Source: an uncultured Magnetospirillum sp.
GTDB taxonomy: Bacteria; Pseudomonadota; Alphaproteobacteria; Rhodospirillales; Magnetospirillaceae
Assembly (NCBI RefSeq): GCF_903853455.1
Contig: NZ_CAINTR010000145.1
Location: forward strand, 32,495 to 96,494
Direction: 5' to 3'
Length of the DNA stretch: 64,000 nucleotides
Within the stretch, counting starts at the first letter, position 1. Each line of letters opens with the position of its first letter. A program made the translations under genes and the position numbers. The notes beneath the pieces were generated by a model that made no database searches, was not told the origin of the DNA, and saw nothing but the letters and a program-made list of their open reading frames with translations. Shown here in pieces: positions 47,801 to 55,551 of the stretch.

Positions 47801-48313
47801 CACAGCGAAGAGTTGACCGAGGCGGCGGCGCGCTCACTGGCCAAGCTGATGAGCTACAAGGACGAGTACGAAGTGGCGCGGCTGTTCTCCGACGGCGGCT
47901 TCATGGCGACGCTGAAGGAGCAGTTCGAGGATTGGGACCGCCTGGAGATCCATCTGGCACCACCACTGATCTCCCGGCAGAAACACCGGTTCGGGCCGTG
48001 GATGCTGAAACTGATGCCACTGCTGGCCCGCCTCAGGATTCTGCGCGGCACCCTGTTCGATCCGTTCGGCCATACCGCCGAGCGCCGCCAGGAACGCGCC
48101 CTGATCGGCGAATTCGAAGCCGTGCTGGAGGAGGTCGCCGCCGGCCTGTCCCCGGCCAACCATGGGATCGCGGTGGAGATCGCCACCCTGCCCCGCCAGA
48201 TCCGCGGCTTCGGCCCGATCAAGACCAAGGCGGCGGCCGAGTACCGCGAACGGTTGGCCGCCGAGTTGGCTCGCTTCCGCGCCGTCCCGTCCTTACATCA
48301 GGCAGCGGAATAG
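44864..48313 (+). CDS. Indolepyruvate ferredoxin oxidoreductase-family enzyme, single chain
   Basis: 1149 residues combining all parts of a 2-oxoacid:ferredoxin oxidoreductase. The pyrimidine-binding N-terminal region contains [20 protein letters not shown]. The TPP-binding region follows ([41 protein letters not shown]). An iron-sulphur segment lies at about 630-690 ([17 protein letters not shown] plus later Cys), and the gamma-type domain starts near residue 725 ([19 protein letters not shown]). Such enzymes decarboxylate arylpyruvates in amino-acid catabolism. GGAGGAGG lies before the ATG. It appears monocistronic. Confidence 0.95.
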   Translation: [1149 protein letters not shown]

Positions 48314-48322
48314 ACCGGCGCC

Positions 48323-48637
48323 TCAGCGCAACGGGAAGACGAAGTTGACGGATGGCTGCTGGTAGACCGGCATAGGCCGACGCAGATAGACCACCGGCGG
48401 CGGCGGCGCGTACATCACCACCGGCGGCGGCGCGACAATGTAGCCGGGCTCGTAATACACCGGCCGCCGGCCATGCCAACGGTGATCGTAATGGCCAAAA
48501 TGGCGACCGTTGCCTTCGTGGCGCCACTCGTCATGAGCGCTGGCCGGCCCCGCCGCCACCGTGAACAATCCGGCGACCGCCAGAGCCATGAGGATACGCC
48601 CGATCGTCCTGCCGTTCTCCTTGCCGTGGGTCATCAT
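48323..48637 (-). CDS. Small exported His/Tyr/Pro-rich protein
   Basis: 104 residues with a signal peptide (RILMALAVAGLFTVAAGPASA, cleaved before HDEW). A mature part rich in His, Tyr, Arg and Pro follows (HFGHYDHRWHGRRPVYYEPGY, APPPPVVYL). The composition could bind metal or form a surface or matrix protein; no family is recognised. AAGGAGG eight bases before the ATG at 48637 sets the start. It is convergent with the oxidoreductase gene. Confidence 0.8.
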   Translation of the reverse strand: MMTHGKENGRTIGRILMALAVAGLFTVAAGPASAHDEWRHEGNGRHFGHYDHRWHGRRPVYYEPGYIVAPPPVVMYAPPPPVVYLRRPMPVYQQPSVNFVFPLR

Positions 48638-48794
48638 GGTTTTCCCCTCCTTGGGGATGTTTTCCGCGCGGGCCATGACAGCCGCCCGCCGATCCTTTCT
48701 GTTCTACGCCCCAATTGCGGCCGAATGATGGGACAAGCCTGTAACAAATTGGTGACCGCCGCGCTGGCCCGTCATGCCGATTGCGCTTGATTAA

Positions 48795-51700
48795 ATGCCT
48801 CCGCCGAGTTTGACTTTCGCCATGGAAGACGTCGAAGACATCGACATGGAATTGCCCGACGGGGCGGGGCAAATCGCGCCATCCGCCGTGATCGTCGATG
48901 CGTTGTTGCAGGAAGCGGCGACGGCACGGCGCGTCTGCGATTACGACGCCGCCATCCTTGCCTATTCCCAGGTGCGGGAGATCGATCCCGAACGGACCGA
49001 CGCGCTGTTGGCCACCGCCGAGTGCCACCGCCTGGCGGGACGCCCGCGCGACGCCCTGCAAACCTGCCTGACGCTGCTGGATATCGATCCGCGCCATGTC
49101 AGCGCAAGGCTGGAAATGGCCGAGGCGTTGCGCCTGATCGGCCGCGCCGACGAAGCCCACGCCATCCACGACCTGCTGCTGCACGAGCGGCCGGACTCGC
49201 CCTATACCTGGTGCGGTCTGGCCCATCTTTTGACCGACGAGCGCCATGCCGAGGCGGCCGAGGCCTGTCTGCGTCGGGCGTTGGCGCTGGCCCCCGCCCA
49301 TGTGCCGGCCCAGGCCGCCCTGGCGCGGCTCCTCGCCCGTCAGGACGACCATCTCGGTGCCATCGACGTCTACCATGACGCGATCACCCTCGCCCCCGAC
49401 GACCCGGCCCACCATTCCGGCCTGGCCCTGTCGCTGATGGCCTTGGGGCGTCTCGACGAGGCGGCCGAGCGCCTGGACCGCGCCCTGGCCTTGGACGACG
49501 AATGGGTGGAAGGCCGCCTCGCCCGCGCCGACTTGGCGGTGATGAGCGGCCATCTGGAAGAGTCCTGGCATGACGCCGAGTGGCGCTGGCACCGGCCGGG
49601 AACCGTCCACCCCACCCTGCCCGGCCGCCGCTGGGACGGAGCCCCCCTGGCGGGCGGCATCCTGCTGGTCCATGCCGAGGACAGCCTGTCGGACACGTTG
49701 CGCCTGATCCGTTTCGTCCCCTTGCTGGCCGAGCGCGGTGCCCGGGTGGCGCTGGTGGTTCAGCCCGCCCTGATTCCCCTGCTGAGCGGCATGGCGGGGA
49801 TCGACTGGGTTCTGGCCGACGACCGCCCCTTGCCGGCGGACCTGGAGATCAAGGCCTTCGTCGCCCTGCCCGACCTGCCCCGCCGGCTCGGGTTCGGCCT
49901 AACCGCTCTCCCCACGACGCCGTGGCTGGCGGCGCCGGCGCGGCGGCGGCGGCCGATCCTGGCGCCTCCCGACACCATGATCCGGGTCGGCCTCGCCTGG
50001 GCCGGCAACGATCCCGCCGCCTCGATCCCGTTCCCATTGTTGCTGCCGCTGGCCGAAATTCCGGGGGTGGTTCTGTTCTCCCTGGAGTTCAGCCGCGACT
50101 CCAACGCGGCAGCGACCATCGCCGATCCCTCGCTGGTCACCGATTTCAGCCCCACCGTGGGCGATTTCGCCGATCTGGCCGGGCGCATCGCCGAGTTGGA
50201 CCTGGTGATCGCCGGCGATTGCGCCACCGCCCATCTGGCCGGCGCCATGAACAAGCCGGTCCTGCTGATGCTACCGCTCGACTGCCATCCCCGCTGGATG
50301 CGCGACACCGACCGCTCGCCCTGGTATCCCGCCATGCGGCTGTTCCGCCAGAGCGATGCCGGCGACTGGCGGCCGGTGATCGCCATGGTGCGGAGCGAGC
50401 TGGAGCGGCGGACGGTCGAGGCGGCCGAGGCCCGTGACGCGGAGCGCCGGGCCACCCATGGCGCCATGGCCATGCAGGCCGCCTTCCTGGCGGCGCATCT
50501 GACGGCGGGCGACCTGCTGGTCGACGTGGAAGCCGGCGATGGCGACTTCGTCGCCGCGGCCCTGGCGGCGCATCCCGACGACGCGGTGCGGGTGCTGTCC
50601 ACGGAGCCCCACCCTGCCATCGCCGACGCCTTGCGGGCAAGGCTGGACGGCGCGACGGCGGTGGACATCGTCACCGCCGCCCTGGGACACGGCGACCAAC
50701 CGGTGCTGACGGCCAAGACCTCCCGACGGGGAAGGCGGGTCTTCGCCCTGCCCGACGGCATCCCCGCCGCCGGCCGGACCATCCGACTGGACACGATACT
50801 GGCCGAGCGCCCGGATCTGGCATCGCGGCGGCTGGTGTTGCGGCTGGGTCAGGCGGGCTGGGAAAGCGACATCCTCGCCGGCCTGATCGACCACCGCGCC
50901 GCCGTGATGATCTTCGAGTACAGCCCCGCCGCCGCCCGGCTGGCGACCGAATCCGGCTTCACCCTGTGGCGGTTCGCCACCGAGGCCGCCTTCGGGCCGG
51001 TCGTTCCCTTCGACGGCCAACCCTGCGTGGTCCTGGCCCTGGCCGAAGGTCTCGAACCCGCCGCCCATTACGGGCCGGCCCATCTGCCGCCGTCGCCCGA
51101 GGACGTGGCGGCGGCACGAGCCGAGGCCGAGCGGCTGACCGACGAAGCACTGCTCCATCAGGGCGCCCGGCGCCTGGACGATGCCGCCGAGGCCTATGCC
51201 CGGGCGCTGATGCGCGATCCCTTCGCCGCCGGAGCCAATGCCAACAAGGGCGTGATGATGCATATGGCCGGCCGGCGCGAGGCCGCCATCTCCTGCTATC
51301 GCCGGGCGCTCAACCGCGCCCCCACCGCCTCGGTGGCAGCCAATCTGGCCACGGCGCTGCGCGAGCTGCGACGCCATGACGAGGCGGAAGCAGCCATCGG
51401 CCAAGCCCTGGCGGCCGAGCCGGACAATGCCGATTTCCTGTACGACCTGGCGCTGCTGCGCCGCGATCAGGGCCGCCTGGGGGAAGCGGTGGAACTGTTG
51501 CGCCGCGTCCAGACCCGCCGCCCCGGCGTGGCCTGGACCTTGGCGCAGGTCCTGGTGGCGGCCGGCGACACGACCGCCGGCTTCGCCCTGTTCAACACCC
51601 GCCCCAATCCGCCATCGCCTTCACCCGCAACCCCGGTCTGGCAGGGCGAGGACCTCCTGGCCCGTACCCTACTGATCCACCAGAACTGCGATCTGGCCGA

Positions 51701-52430
51701 CGCGGTGATGCTGGCCCGCTTCATTCCCATGGTGGCCACGCGCGGCGGGTTGCTGACCATGGCTTGCCAACCCGATCTGGCCCCGCTGATGCAAGATCTG
51801 GCCGGAATCGAATGGGTGGCGAGCGGCGACGACCCCATTCCCCTGTGCGATCTGCGCACCACCCTCACCGACCTGCCGCGACTGCTGGGCCCCGGCGCCA
51901 CCTCCCGGACACAGGGCGACGCCTATCTGTCGCTGCCCGGCCTGATGCGCCCCCGCCGCTTCGCCAAGAGCGAGCGGCTGCGGGTCGGCCTCGCCTGGGG
52001 CGGCCGGCCGCCCGGTCGAGGCTGCCCCCTGACCGAGATGCTGGCCCTGGCCAGCGATCCCGATCTGGCGCTGATGGCCCTGGTGGACGAGGATCTAGCC
52101 GCCGATATCGAGGCCGTCGGCGCCCATGGTCTGGTGGAACCGGTCACGCCGCCGCCGTTGGATCTGGCCGAAACCGCCGCCATCATCGCCGCCCTCGACG
52201 TGGTGGTGGGCGGTGACACGGTGGAGATCCATCTGGCCGCCGCGCTGGGAAAACCCACCTGGGTGCTGCTGCCCGACGCCTTCACCTGGCGCTGGCCGTC
52301 ACACCGCGACGACAGCCCGTGCTATGCGAACACCAGGCTGTTCCGTCAATCCCCGGACGGCAGCTGGCGCCACGCCATCGCCCGGATCGCCTCGGCCCTG
52401 AAGGTTCTGGCGGCGAAGAAGCGGGGGTAA
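48795..52430 (+). CDS. Giant TPR-glycosyltransferase-FkbM-TPR-glycosyltransferase protein
   Basis: 1211 residues with internal duplication. Residues about 35-260 are TPR units (LRRALALAPAHVPAQAALARLLARQDDHLGAIDVY). About 290-535 resemble a GT9/GT41-like sugar-nucleotide domain (IRVGLAWAGNDPAAS, DLVIAGDCATAHLAGAMNKPVLLMLP). About 560-745 are FkbM methyltransferase-like (DLLVDVEAGDGDFVAAAL, IRLDTILAERPDL). About 780-920 are TPR again, and about 950-1211 a second glycosyltransferase-like half (LRVGLAWGGRPPG, DVVVGGDTVEIHLAAALGKPTWVLLP). Both halves end with near-matching LFRQSDAGDW / LFRQSPDGSW. Such proteins modify polysaccharide or flagellin; the target is unknown. Confidence 0.85.
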   Translation: MPPPSLTFAMEDVEDIDMELPDGAGQIAPSAVIVDALLQEAATARRVCDYDAAILAYSQVREIDPERTDALLATAECHRLAGRPRDALQTCLTLLDIDPRHVSARLEMAEALRLIGRADEAHAIHDLLLHERPDSPYTWCGLAHLLTDERHAEAAEACLRRALALAPAHVPAQAALARLLARQDDHLGAIDVYHDAITLAPDDPAHHSGLALSLMALGRLDEAAERLDRALALDDEWVEGRLARADLAVMSGHLEESWHDAEWRWHRPGTVHPTLPGRRWDGAPLAGGILLVHAEDSLSDTLRLIRFVPLLAERGARVALVVQPALIPLLSGMAGIDWVLADDRPLPADLEIKAFVALPDLPRRLGFGLTALPTTPWLAAPARRRRPILAPPDTMIRVGLAWAGNDPAASIPFPLLLPLAEIPGVVLFSLEFSRDSNAAATIADPSLVTDFSPTVGDFADLAGRIAELDLVIAGDCATAHLAGAMNKPVLLMLPLDCHPRWMRDTDRSPWYPAMRLFRQSDAGDWRPVIAMVRSELERRTVEAAEARDAERRATHGAMAMQAAFLAAHLTAGDLLVDVEAGDGDFVAAALAAHPDDAVRVLSTEPHPAIADALRARLDGATAVDIVTAALGHGDQPVLTAKTSRRGRRVFALPDGIPAAGRTIRLDTILAERPDLASRRLVLRLGQAGWESDILAGLIDHRAAVMIFEYSPAAARLATESGFTLWRFATEAAFGPVVPFDGQPCVVLALAEGLEPAAHYGPAHLPPSPEDVAAARAEAERLTDEALLHQGARRLDDAAEAYARALMRDPFAAGANANKGVMMHMAGRREAAISCYRRALNRAPTASVAANLATALRELRRHDEAEAAIGQALAAEPDNADFLYDLALLRRDQGRLGEAVELLRRVQTRRPGVAWTLAQVLVAAGDTTAGFALFNTRPNPPSPSPATPVWQGEDLLARTLLIHQNCDLADAVMLARFIPMVATRGGLLTMACQPDLAPLMQDLAGIEWVASGDDPIPLCDLRTTLTDLPRLLGPGATSRTQGDAYLSLPGLMRPRRFAKSERLRVGLAWGGRPPGRGCPLTEMLALASDPDLALMALVDEDLAADIEAVGAHGLVEPVTPPPLDLAETAAIIAALDVVVGGDTVEIHLAAALGKPTWVLLPDAFTWRWPSHRDDSPCYANTRLFRQSPDGSWRHAIARIASALKVLAAKKRG

Positions 52431-52438
52431 CCTTTCCT

Positions 52439-53986
52439 CTACATCATTGAGGTCGGCGCCATGTCCTCGTAGGTCTTGAGCACCGCGTCGGTGCCGGACT
52501 CGATCTCGATCAGGCGGACCTCGTAGCCCCACAGATTGGCGATGTGGCGCACCACCCGGATGGCCTCGGCCTCGTTCAGCAGCATGCCGTTTTCCACCAG
52601 ATGGTGGACGATCAGACGGCGGTCGCCGGCCAGATCCACATCGACGATCTGGATGTCGGTCTCGAGATGGGCGATGTCGTAGCTGCGGGCCAGACTCTTG
52701 CGGACCTCGCGATAGCCACGCTCGTTGTGGATGGCGGTCACCTCCATCTCCGGACGCTCCGCCACGTCGTGAATCTTGAACAGCCGCATCTTGCGGATCA
52801 AGGCCGGCGACAGATACTGCAACACGAAGCTTTCGTCGCGGTAATCGGCCCAGGCCTGACGCAGCGTCCCGTAAGGGTCGCCGTTGCCGGCGAAGTCGGG
52901 GAACCATTCCCGATCCTCAGGCGTCGGAGCCTCGCAGATGCGGCGGATGTCGCCCATCATGTTGAAGCCGAGCGCATAGGGATTGATGCCGGAATAGCGG
53001 CGATCATCGAAATCGGGCTGGAACACCACCGATGTGTGGGAATGCAGGATTTCCAGCATGGCGCCGTCGGACAGCAGGCCCTTTTCGTGCATCCGGTTGA
53101 CGATGGTGTAGTGGGTGAAGGTGGCGCAGCCCTCGTTCATCATCTTGGTCTGCTTCTGGGGATAGAAGTACTGGGCGATCTTGCGCACGATACGGATCAG
53201 CTCGCGCTGCCACGGCGCCAGCTTCGGCGCCATCTTCTCGAGGAAATACAGCATGTTTTCCTCGGGCAGGCCCAGCCGGCGCTTGCGCTCGGCCAGTTCC
53301 TGCGAGCCCTGCTTGGTCGCCGCCGCCTTGGGCACCGTCCGCCACAGGTCGTTATACATCTTCTCCTGGTAGGCGCTGCGCTCGGCGGCGCGGCGCTCCT
53401 CGTCGGCCAAGTCGGGAGTGCGCTTGCGGGGATATTTATGGACACCGTGACTCATCAGGGCATGGGCGGCGTCCATCACCCGCTCCACCGCCTGATGGCC
53501 GTAGCGCTCCTCGCAATGGGCGACATAGCCCTTGGCGAATTCCATGTAGTCGAGGATGCCCTTGGCGTCGGTCCACTGCTTGAACAAGCCGTTGTTCTTG
53601 AAGAAGTGATTATGACCGAAGGCGGCATGGGCGATCACCAGCGTCTGCATGGCCATGGAGTTCTCCTCCATGATGTAGCTGATGCAGGGGCTGGAATTGA
53701 TGACGATCTCGTAGGCCAGCCCACGCATGCCCTTGCGGTACAGGGTCTCGTCCTGGGCGAAGCGCTTGCCGAACGACCAGTGCTTGTACATCAGCGGCAT
53801 GCCGATGGAGGAATAGGCGTCGAGCATCTGCTCGGCGGTGATGACCTCGATCTGGTTGGGATAGGTGATCAGCCCCAACTCGCCCTTGGCGATCTCCTCG
53901 ACGGCGTCGTAGACGCGCCGCACCTTGTCGAAATCCCAGTCGGCGCCGGTGAACAGCGGAGTATCGGTGATGGTGGTGGTTGTCAT
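52439..53986 (-). CDS. spoVR: SpoVR family protein
   Basis: 515 residues, the full length of the SpoVR/YcgB family. Recognisable segments are DWDFDKVRRVYDAVEEIA, ELGLITYPNQIEVITAEQMLDAYSSIGMPLMYKHWSFGK, SSPCISYIMEENSM, HAAFGHNHFFKNN and MMNEGCATFTHYTI. The biochemical role is not settled; it always travels with yeaH and prkA and is linked to stress or stationary phase. The ATG overlaps the yeaH stop (ATGA) with GGGAGG nine bases before. The upstream extension of the frame is a shadow of yeaH. Confidence 0.96.
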   Translation of the reverse strand: MTTTTITDTPLFTGADWDFDKVRRVYDAVEEIAKGELGLITYPNQIEVITAEQMLDAYSSIGMPLMYKHWSFGKRFAQDETLYRKGMRGLAYEIVINSSPCISYIMEENSMAMQTLVIAHAAFGHNHFFKNNGLFKQWTDAKGILDYMEFAKGYVAHCEERYGHQAVERVMDAAHALMSHGVHKYPRKRTPDLADEERRAAERSAYQEKMYNDLWRTVPKAAATKQGSQELAERKRRLGLPEENMLYFLEKMAPKLAPWQRELIRIVRKIAQYFYPQKQTKMMNEGCATFTHYTIVNRMHEKGLLSDGAMLEILHSHTSVVFQPDFDDRRYSGINPYALGFNMMGDIRRICEAPTPEDREWFPDFAGNGDPYGTLRQAWADYRDESFVLQYLSPALIRKMRLFKIHDVAERPEMEVTAIHNERGYREVRKSLARSYDIAHLETDIQIVDVDLAGDRRLIVHHLVENGMLLNEAEAIRVVRHIANLWGYEVRLIEIESGTDAVLKTYEDMAPTSMM

Positions 53987-55299
53987 GGACCTTCGCCTCC
54001 CGCCGCCCAGGTGGTGCTGTCGTGACGCTCCTTGGCGAACAGGTCGCGGAAGACCGGGAAGATCTGGCTGCGCACCCGTACCCGGCGCATGGCGAGATGG
54101 CCGCCGGGCTTGATCACCTGCTTGTAGGTACGCCACAGATCGGAATCGCGGCCTAGCCAGTCCTTGTACTCGGCCCCGACCTCGATATAGGCGAAATACT
54201 GGCAGGCCGGCAGGATGACGTCTTCCAGCAGGCCGGCGGTCTTGGCGTTGTCGGACGAGGTGTTGTCGCCGTCCGAGGCCTGGGCGCAGTAGATGTTCCA
54301 GTCACCCACCGGATAGCGGTCCTCGATGACCTTGCGCATCTCCTCCAGGGCGGTGGAGACTACGGTGCCGCCGGTCTCGGTGGAATAGAAGAAGGTGTCC
54401 TCGTCCACCTCCTCGGCCTCGTGGGTGTGGCGGATGAAGACCACGTCCACATGGCGGTAGCGGCGGCTGAGGAACAGGTAGAGCAGCATGAAGAAGCGCT
54501 TGGCCAGATCCTTCATGTGCTCGGTCATGGAGCCGGACACGTCCATCAGGCAGAACATCACAGCCTGGGTAATGGGCTTGGGCACATGCTCGAAGCGGGA
54601 ATAGCGGACGTCGAGCGGATCGATATAGGGCACCCGCTTGCTTCGGGCCACCAGCCGGTCGAATTCGAGCCGCAGCACCGACAGCCGCTCAGGGTCGAGG
54701 CCGGACTCTTCCAGTGCCCGGATCTCCTCCTCCAACTCCGCCAGTTCCGCCGGCTTGGGCCGCCGCAACGCGATGCGCCGCGACAGCGAATTGCGCATGG
54801 TGCGCACGATGTTGAGATTGGCCGGCGAACCGGTGACCGAGTATCCCGCCCGCATGGGAGTGGTGGATTCGGTCTGCTTCATCTTCTTCTTGACCAGATC
54901 GGGCAGCTCCAGGTCGTCGAGGAAGATATCCAGAAATTCCTCTTTGCTCAGCACGAAGGCGAAATCATCCGCGCCCTCGCCATCGGGTCGGCCCTGGTTG
55001 CCGCCGCCCTCGCCATCCTCTTCCTCGGGCTTCTTGATGCGGTCGCCCTCGACGTACTCCTTGTTGCCCGGCACCACGTAATCGCGGATGCCGCCCTTGG
55101 CGGCGCGGTGGAAGCTGGGTTCCCGCAGCCCGTCCATGGGAATGGAAATCTTCTCGCCGTTGCCGATGTCCTGGATCGACCGACTGCCCGAGGCCTCTCG
55201 CACCGCCTTGACGATCTGGGCGCGGGCGCGGCGCAGGAACCTCTGCCGGTTGGCGAGGCTTTTACCCTGGGGATTGAGGCGCCGGTCGATGATGTTCAT
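53983..55299 (-). CDS. yeaH: YeaH/YhbH (DUF444) family protein with VWA-like domain
   Basis: 438 residues of DUF444. An N-terminal NIIDRRLNPQGKSLANRQRFLRRAR is followed by an acidic Gly-rich linker (about 90-110). A C-terminal VWA-like half has FCLMDVSGSMTEHMKDLAKRF (a metal-site DxSxS motif) and FFYSTETGGTVVSTALEEM. The Gly-rich region with acidic residues is normal. The protein is the partner of PrkA and SpoVR. The ribosome site GAGGGA about 11 bases before the ATG is supplied by the end of repeat copy C. Confidence 0.95.
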   Translation of the reverse strand: MNIIDRRLNPQGKSLANRQRFLRRARAQIVKAVREASGSRSIQDIGNGEKISIPMDGLREPSFHRAAKGGIRDYVVPGNKEYVEGDRIKKPEEEDGEGGGNQGRPDGEGADDFAFVLSKEEFLDIFLDDLELPDLVKKKMKQTESTTPMRAGYSVTGSPANLNIVRTMRNSLSRRIALRRPKPAELAELEEEIRALEESGLDPERLSVLRLEFDRLVARSKRVPYIDPLDVRYSRFEHVPKPITQAVMFCLMDVSGSMTEHMKDLAKRFFMLLYLFLSRRYRHVDVVFIRHTHEAEEVDEDTFFYSTETGGTVVSTALEEMRKVIEDRYPVGDWNIYCAQASDGDNTSSDNAKTAGLLEDVILPACQYFAYIEVGAEYKDWLGRDSDLWRTYKQVIKPGGHLAMRRVRVRSQIFPVFRDLFAKERHDSTTWAAGGEGP

Positions 55300-55311
55300 G
55301 CTACATTTTGT

Positions 55312-55419
55312 CCCTCAGTCACCGGGCGGCGAACTCCGTTCGCCTTGGCTTTCGCGCCACGGGGCGCGCCGGCCCTTGGCCGCAACTCCGAGCGATACAT
55401 CGCTCGTCGATCTTACCGT
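55312..55419 (+). repeat. Modular palindromic repeat, copy C (tandem with D)
   Basis: CCCTCAGTCACCGGGCG, hairpin GCGAAC-tcc-GTTCGC, box CTTGGCTTT, hairpin CGCGCC-acgg-GGCGCG, box CCGGCCCTTGGCCGCAACTCCG in parts, hairpin AGCGAT-ac-ATCGCT, and tail CGTCGATCTTACCGT. It lies in the operon between prkA and yeaH. The minus strand of its first box gives the yeaH ribosome site. Confidence 0.9.
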
Positions 55420-55529
55420 CCCTCAATCGCCGGGCGGGATGCGTCCCGCATCCCTTGGCTTTCGCGGCATAAGCCGCGCCGGCCCTTGCCCGCAACTCCG
55501 AGCGACACATCGCTCGTCGATCTTACCGT
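55420..55529 (+). repeat. Modular palindromic repeat, copy D (tandem with C)
   Basis: Same module order as copy C, but stems differ with pairing kept: GGATGC-gtcc-GCATCC, CGCGGC-ataa-GCCGCG and AGCGA-caca-TCGCT. A third unit starts at 55530 with CCCTCAATCGCCGGGC but stops after about 18 bases, just before the prkA stop at 55552. Confidence 0.9.
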
Positions 55530-55551
55530 CCCTCAATCGCCGGGCCTCTCC

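Noticed and set aside
45497..47803. 768-codon open frame antisense to the indolepyruvate oxidoreductase gene
   Set aside because: A shadow of a high-GC gene; no recognisable motif and no ribosome site.
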